Below are positions 59,662-64,000 of a stretch of DNA of 64,000 nucleotides, piece by piece (the stretch's first letter is position 1; the number at the start of each line of letters is the position of its first letter). The DNA is from Loxodes magnus (taxonomy: Eukaryota > Ciliophora > Karyorelictea > Loxodida > Loxodidae). A program made the translations under genes and the position numbers. Below the pieces are notes generated by a model. The model ran no database searches and had not been told where the DNA came from. It saw only the letters and a list, made by a program, of their open reading frames with translations. Location: the NCBI GenBank assembly GCA_946699065.1, contig CAMPDV010000087.1, positions 248,001 through 312,000 of the forward strand. The letters are read 5' to 3'.

Positions 59662-60282
59662 ATGGCTTAATCAAAAAGGTTTTGGAAATATCTTTACCTT
59701 ATTTAGCAGGACTGAAAATGAGTAGCTCCTTATGTATATGCTAAAGATACCTTTGCTAAATGTTTAGATAGAAATTAACTTTTGGAGTATACTTTATTTA
59801 TAAGAAACATTCTTAGATCTCACCTAGATTCAAAGGTAATTAATAATGAGCACTTGAGGAAAATCATCTAGTTTAAGTAAAATGACGAATTAGCATTAAA
59901 TACTTTATCATTAATCAATCAACCTGACATACACAATTTATCGTGTAAATTTGAGCAATTAACTACAAATAAAGAAGATTAAGAATAAATTAGTTAATTT
60001 AAACTTTAAAACTAAAAGACATTGAAGAAACATAAAATAATAAGGCTAAATTATTCCTACTAACCCTAATCATTATATCTACAAACAGGTTTAAATACTA
60101 TAATTGTTATCTTAATATTGCAAGAGTAGCTTTAATATGTTTCAAAAAAGAAGCAAAGAAGCTTTAAATTAAAATTCTAAAAGTAAGCATAAGAATTTCT
60201 TTCACTATTAAAAACATATTTCACTGTCAATCGCAAGGCTATCTAACGTTAATATTTCTATCTCTTATTAGTTGAAAAGTGA
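59662..60282 (+). CDS. Unidentified protein (about 206 aa)
   Basis: ATG 59662 gives MAQSKRFWKYLYLIQQDWKW, then VAPYVYAKDTFAKCLDRNQL, EYTLFIRNILRSHLDSKVIN and KQNDELALNTLSLINQPDI. The first 130 residues look like a small helical domain; two early TGA read as Trp next to a TGG Trp. The distal half is Lys/Gln-rich and less certain, ending at TGA 60280-60282. Spacing of Tyr, Arg and Leu loosely recalls LYR-type mitochondrial proteins, but the L-Y-R triplet itself is absent and I do not assign that family. It lies divergent from the preceding gene, 132 bp apart. Confidence 0.5.
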
Positions 60283-61193
60283 GAGTTTAGCATTTAACTT
60301 ATATATTACCATTTGATATAATAGCTTTATCCTTAAATAATTAGATAAAAGCATAAAGTTATAGAAGTTTACTATATATATTAGCTTATTAAGCTTATAA
60401 TTAATCTAATATAGCTTATGTGAAAACGACTGATACCTTTTTAAAGAGTTAGTCTTTAACAATTTCATTTAGATTTTTCAAATCTAGCTTGTTTATCACT
60501 ATTATTTGATTTAGTTTACTTCGTTTGGAAATACCATAATTTTAAACTAAAGCAAAATATTTTAAAATATAAAGTTAAAATAGTTAGATATAGTAAAGGA
60601 TGAAATGCATTATTAGTTTAGTTCTAAGTAAATTGCTATTTCTAACCTAGTTAAAGAGTAAAGAGAGCATTATATAAGCTATTCATTTGTATTATTTCCT
60701 ACTATTATTCACTATTTTAACTATAAATAGAATTAAGATAAGGCTATCTATTTACCTCAGAATATGAGAAAAACAACAATTTATTTGGCCTTATAGAGAG
60801 GAATAGTGTAACTAAAACAAGAGTATGCTTTAAATAAATTAATAAATTCCTTCTTTATAATAAAATTAGATTGTATCTTTAAAAAAATGTTAACGAAGTA
60901 TAACCATAATAACTTACTTCTATTATTTAAGTTCTATAAAACATAGGTAGGAACATCAAGTACTAAATACTCATAAGCAACATTATGACCATAGCTAGTT
61001 ATTTAAGGTATGATATAAGAGATTTGCTTAAAAAAGTTAGCATAATAGGTTTATGAGTATAAGCTTAGAGTGAGGATTCAGAGAAGCAGAAAGAAATGTG
61101 AGTGTAATGAGTTGTAAATAAGTTAAGTTAAAGTGAATAGTTATGGTAGCATATAAATTCTATATACTTAAAATTATTATAATAATTTTTAAT
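60283..61193. other. Intergenic stretch with a weak small frame
   Basis: Mostly AT-rich. A short plus-strand frame from ATG 60985 to TGA 61099-61101 (MTIASYLRYDIRDLLKKVSI...) reads well for 38 residues but is too short to call. Confidence 0.35.
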
Positions 61194-62195
61194 ATGACGG
61201 AGAAAGCTCCGCGAAAACGTCTCGTGAAAAATAGTTAAAATGAGGAGGTAGACAAAATCCAAAAGAAATCAGATAACTATTTTTCGTCCAATGATTATTG
61301 TAAACGTCCAGATAACTATTACGATTCCAAGGACTATTTAAGGCCAACTAAAGAGGATAAAAAATTTATAAGCAAAGGTATTGAATATGAGTCAGATGTA
61401 GATGGATTAGCTTCAAGTTCTGAGGAATCTGCTCATTCTACTGATTCAAACGTTTCAAATAGGCCTAAAAAATAAAGAGAAAAAAGAAAAAGAGAGTCTA
61501 AAAAGAAGCAGGAAAAGAACACTTCATCTTCAGATGAAGAAGATGAATTAAGGAAAAGCAGAAAAGCTAATAATAATTAATAAATTCTAGTAGGAAAAAA
61601 AGCACTAGATGCTAAGAGAAAAGATAATTCAAGTGATCCTCTTTCTCAAAATAAACTTAAAGCTAAAAATAACAAAGAAACCTCCAAAAGTTCTAAAAGT
61701 AAAAATAATAAATCTAACGGAAATGGGTAAGAATCTAGTAGGCATTAAGTTAAAGGAAAAAGTAAAAAGTAAAGTTCAGTTAAAGAGACAGAAATCGTAA
61801 CAGAAATTCTAAAGCGTTGATGGTATGTACTTCCTGAGTGACCACCGAAAGATTTTAAATATGATAAACTCCTTGAAGAAAATAATTTAAGATTAGTAAG
61901 TCATTCCGAAGATTGAAATAATATTCCCAACGTAGATAGTGAAGGTAGAACTAAATGTATAGGAATAAAAGGATTTCCAGGAGTTTTTAGAACAGTAAAT
62001 TGAGCAACATTTGATTTAAGACCAAAAGATACATGTCCAAGTTTTAATAATCTAATTAAAAAAAGTTAATCAGAGCTTAAATAACTGCTATCTAAGGCTA
62101 TTTAAAATCAGAAAAAGCAGCTTGAAGAAAATGATAAAAATTACTCAAGAATTGTAAAACAACTAGATTCTCTAATAGCAAAAATTAAGATTTGA
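61194..62195 (+). CDS. Nuclear-looking basic protein with a Trp-rich C-terminal domain (333 aa)
   Basis: Starts MTEKAPRKRLVKNSQNEEVD. Residues 35-195 are low-complexity Lys/Ser/Glu with acidic and basic blocks (RPKKQREKRKRESKKKQEK, SSSDEEDELRKSRKANNN), which could act as nuclear localisation signals. Residues about 200-290 are compact: EILKRWWYVLPEWPPKDFKY, EENNLRLVSHSEDWNNIPNV, KCIGIKGFPGVFRTVNWATF. A short coiled coil ends the chain (KKQLEENDKNYSRIVKQLDS). Four of five Trp in this domain are written TGA. The W-Y-x-L-P-x-W-P-P pattern looks conserved, but I cannot name the family. A chromatin or RNA-related role is only a guess from composition. TGA 62193-62195. Confidence 0.75.
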
Positions 62196-62658
62196 ATTTT
62201 AATTAATTAATTTAATTAATATCTGCTTATGCAAGCTGATTTTTCATTATTTCAACTATTTATTTCATTTAACTTTTATAACAAACCTTTTTAAACTTTC
62301 AGTTCTATTAATACCAAAATAACAGCAGAATTCAAATTTATCCCTCCAAAACTCTAACCGCTTCTAACCAAATATTCAATTAATTTATTGGAAAACAATT
62401 TATGATTCTAAATGAAGTTTGATAGCAATATTGGAAAGTAAATATCACGAAAAATAGTTTAGAATATATAGTAAAATCTTCCTTATATGGATATTTAAAT
62501 AACTAAAATTCCTATTCATTATAAATTAAAGCAATTTAAGCTATTCTTAAATATGATTCTTTAGCAAATATATTATACATTAATTAATTTTGTTTGATAA
62601 GCTTTTTTAAATAGAATTAATAGAGATTTAGCTATTTATTTAAGAGAGTCTTTAATTA
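62196..62658. other. AT-rich tail-to-tail spacer
   Basis: No gene or structured element recognised. Confidence 0.5.
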
Positions 62659-63573
62659 TCATTGTTCTATTTTGTTAGTTTAATTATTAACTTCTAGTGA
62701 AAAGCTATACTCAGTAAATTTCTTTTAGTCTACATCATATCTTCTTTCAAAGTAATGGACGGTTTAGGTTTTTTTCTCGAAAATTATTACAGTTTGAGAT
62801 GAAGTTCCAAATAGCTCAACTTATCTCTCTTTCAGTAGATTTTCTAATTAGAAAGTGGGAACAAATATAGAGCTGTCTTTTTATATTTCTTCATTTTAAT
62901 CTACTTCAACATTACAAAGAATCTGGAAAAATTTTTAAGGGTTACAATCGTTATTTTTAATAACAGCTTCTTCAAATAATTCCTTTAGGTGCCTACATTT
63001 ATACCACTAGCAATTTAAATAATTATTTGAAACTACATGAACTCCTTACTATAGCTATATGATTGATGGAGCATTTACATTATTAAAGTAGGAAAATTCC
63101 TAACTCAAAATATTCCCAAATATTAGATTATAATTTTTGAACTTCTCTCTATTCTTTACTATGAATTGCTCAAACTCTTACTTATTTTAGGCTATAAGGT
63201 AGTTCAAAGGCAAATCTCCTCTAGTTAAAAACACATTCTATTAGACTAACAAGCTTTCTTATTAAGGTTACTCGCTATTAGAAGCTAGTATTTGCTCTTG
63301 CTATTTTTATTCTTTCTAGAAGCTAGAAACACTTTAGAATTAGCCCTATTCAATCTAATTTTCATCATAATTAAGAACTGAAGAAAAATCTAACGTATTT
63401 TTATTAACTCCTATTTAAAGTCCCTTATTTACTAAATCTCTTGATGCTAATATTGGAAAATCCTCCCAAAACTAGAGTTAGCCGGTTGGACGAGTCATAA
63501 ACTCGTCTCGGTTTGAGCAAATAATAATAGGATAATTGGGATTGGTAGAAATAGAAATAGCTAAAATGCACAT
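62659..63573 (-). CDS. TANGO2: TANGO2 / NRDE-family protein (304 aa)
   Basis: Member of the TANGO2 family (transport and Golgi organisation 2; NRDE domain), implicated in lipid or haem handling and ER-Golgi/mitochondrial homeostasis. The N-terminal nucleophile-like segment is clear: MCILAISISTNPNYPIIICS followed by NRDEFMTRPTGQ and FWEDFPILASRDLVNKGLQI. The middle has TRGDLPLNYLIAQNKQEFEQ and YNLIFGNILSQEF; QQGVHVVSNNYLN corresponds to the 'LSN' strand and KCRHLKELFEEAV follows as in other members. The end, TVHYFERRYDVDQKKFTEYS, matches the family. Length is slightly above the usual 276. A Gln-rich insert (about 90-120) is unusual. The stop is TGA 62661-62659; no intron is needed. Confidence 0.9.
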
Positions 63574-64000
63574 TTATATATAAATAAGTATATTAATATA
63601 TTAATAAACCTAATTAAAGCTAATTCGCCATTTATATAAGAACCCCTTGCTATTATTTTCATTTCTGTTATCATGCATAATTCCTTCTACTTTAATAATT
63701 ATGAGGATAAAAGTATGCCAGTTCATTTATAAAATTTTATTCTTTATAAGTAAATAATCTTAATAGGTAAGTAGCATTATTATAGATTCTCTCAAATAGC
63801 CTAGTTTATTAATATGAATATATTGTATCTTTAATAAAATTACTAATTAGTTTCAGGCTAAGGAATCTTAAGTGCTATTTAAATATTTTAAAATATCTTA
63901 ATTGGAAATAAAGATGAACTAATAGAATATTCATATTTATAGTTGTTATAACTAATTATCCTTCACTTAGAAGTTCACATACAGCTATCTTTCATGATAT
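63574..64000. other. 5' region of TANGO2 to window edge
   Basis: AT-rich; nothing recognised. Confidence 0.5.

Noticed and set aside
63485-63525. Hairpin GACGAGTCATAAACTCGTC with CAT in the loop, resembling a tRNA-Met anticodon arm
   Set aside because: Stem and loop sizes do not fit a tRNA, no acceptor or T arm can be paired, and the sequence encodes the NRDE motif of TANGO2 on the minus strand.
1-64000. Condylostoma-like code in which UAA and UAG also stop
   Set aside because: Every gene whose C-terminus can be judged ends at TGA, and TAA/TAG occur immediately before several of those stops, so UAR shows no sign of termination here.
1-64000. Transposons, LTR elements, rRNA, tRNA, CRISPR arrays and telomere repeats
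   Set aside because: No transposase, reverse transcriptase or integrase motifs, terminal repeats, cloverleaf sequences, regularly spaced repeats or telomere-like G-runs were found on reading both strands.

Overview
The window is macronuclear-type DNA from a ciliate, most likely a karyorelict such as Loxodes or a relative. Four things point there. Conserved genes read through only if TAA and TAG mean glutamine. In-frame TGA falls where families keep tryptophan (first Trp of a PH domain, last position of a ubiquitin-fold tail, WD-like strands). Every recognisable gene nevertheless ends at a TGA, often directly after a TAA or TAG codon. Introns are minute: 16, 17, 17, 17, 19 and 19 nt plus 29, 44 and perhaps 56 nt, with GTA at the 5' end and mostly TAG at the 3' end. 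This matches the code with ambiguous UGA (stop and Trp) described for karyorelicts; under the standard code almost nothing here is a gene.

Layout, left to right. A gene tail and a small minus-strand gene (1-1.4 kb) precede a giant coiled-coil gene with a GRIP-like C-terminus (3.4-12.5 kb). Aspartate aminotransferase faces it (12.8-14.0, minus). Two orphan coiled-coil genes follow (14.8-17.1, plus), then a minus-strand block: RIIa/radial-spoke-like protein, an orphan, proline dehydrogenase, an orphan with a repeated domain, and a two-domain cation channel of the two-pore type (18.1-27.0). Next are a leucine-rich-repeat protein (28.2-31.4, plus), a short-chain dehydrogenase (minus), an AXDND1-like axonemal protein (32.9-37.6, plus), and a poorly resolved AT-rich minus-strand block of probable multi-exon genes (38.3-43.3).

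The right half holds an orphan, ribosomal proteins L24e and S29 (43.9-47.7, plus), a coiled-coil protein ending in a ubiquitin-like fold (48.4-50.6, minus), an acylated PH-domain protein (52.2, plus), a GC-rich structured island (53.3-53.6), VPS11 (54.2-57.0, plus), an orphan with repeated F-x-P-x-I-N motifs (58.0-59.5, minus), two plus-strand orphans (59.7-62.2) and TANGO2 (62.7-63.6, minus).

Functionally the set is a normal mix: cilium (RIIa protein, AXDND1-like), endomembrane traffic (GRIP-like golgin, VPS11, TANGO2), signalling and ion transport (channel, PH protein), amino acid metabolism and translation. There are no operons, plasmid, phage, CRISPR or recognisable transposon genes. All coordinates were read by eye; start codons are the nearest plausible ATG and unrecognised introns may remain.
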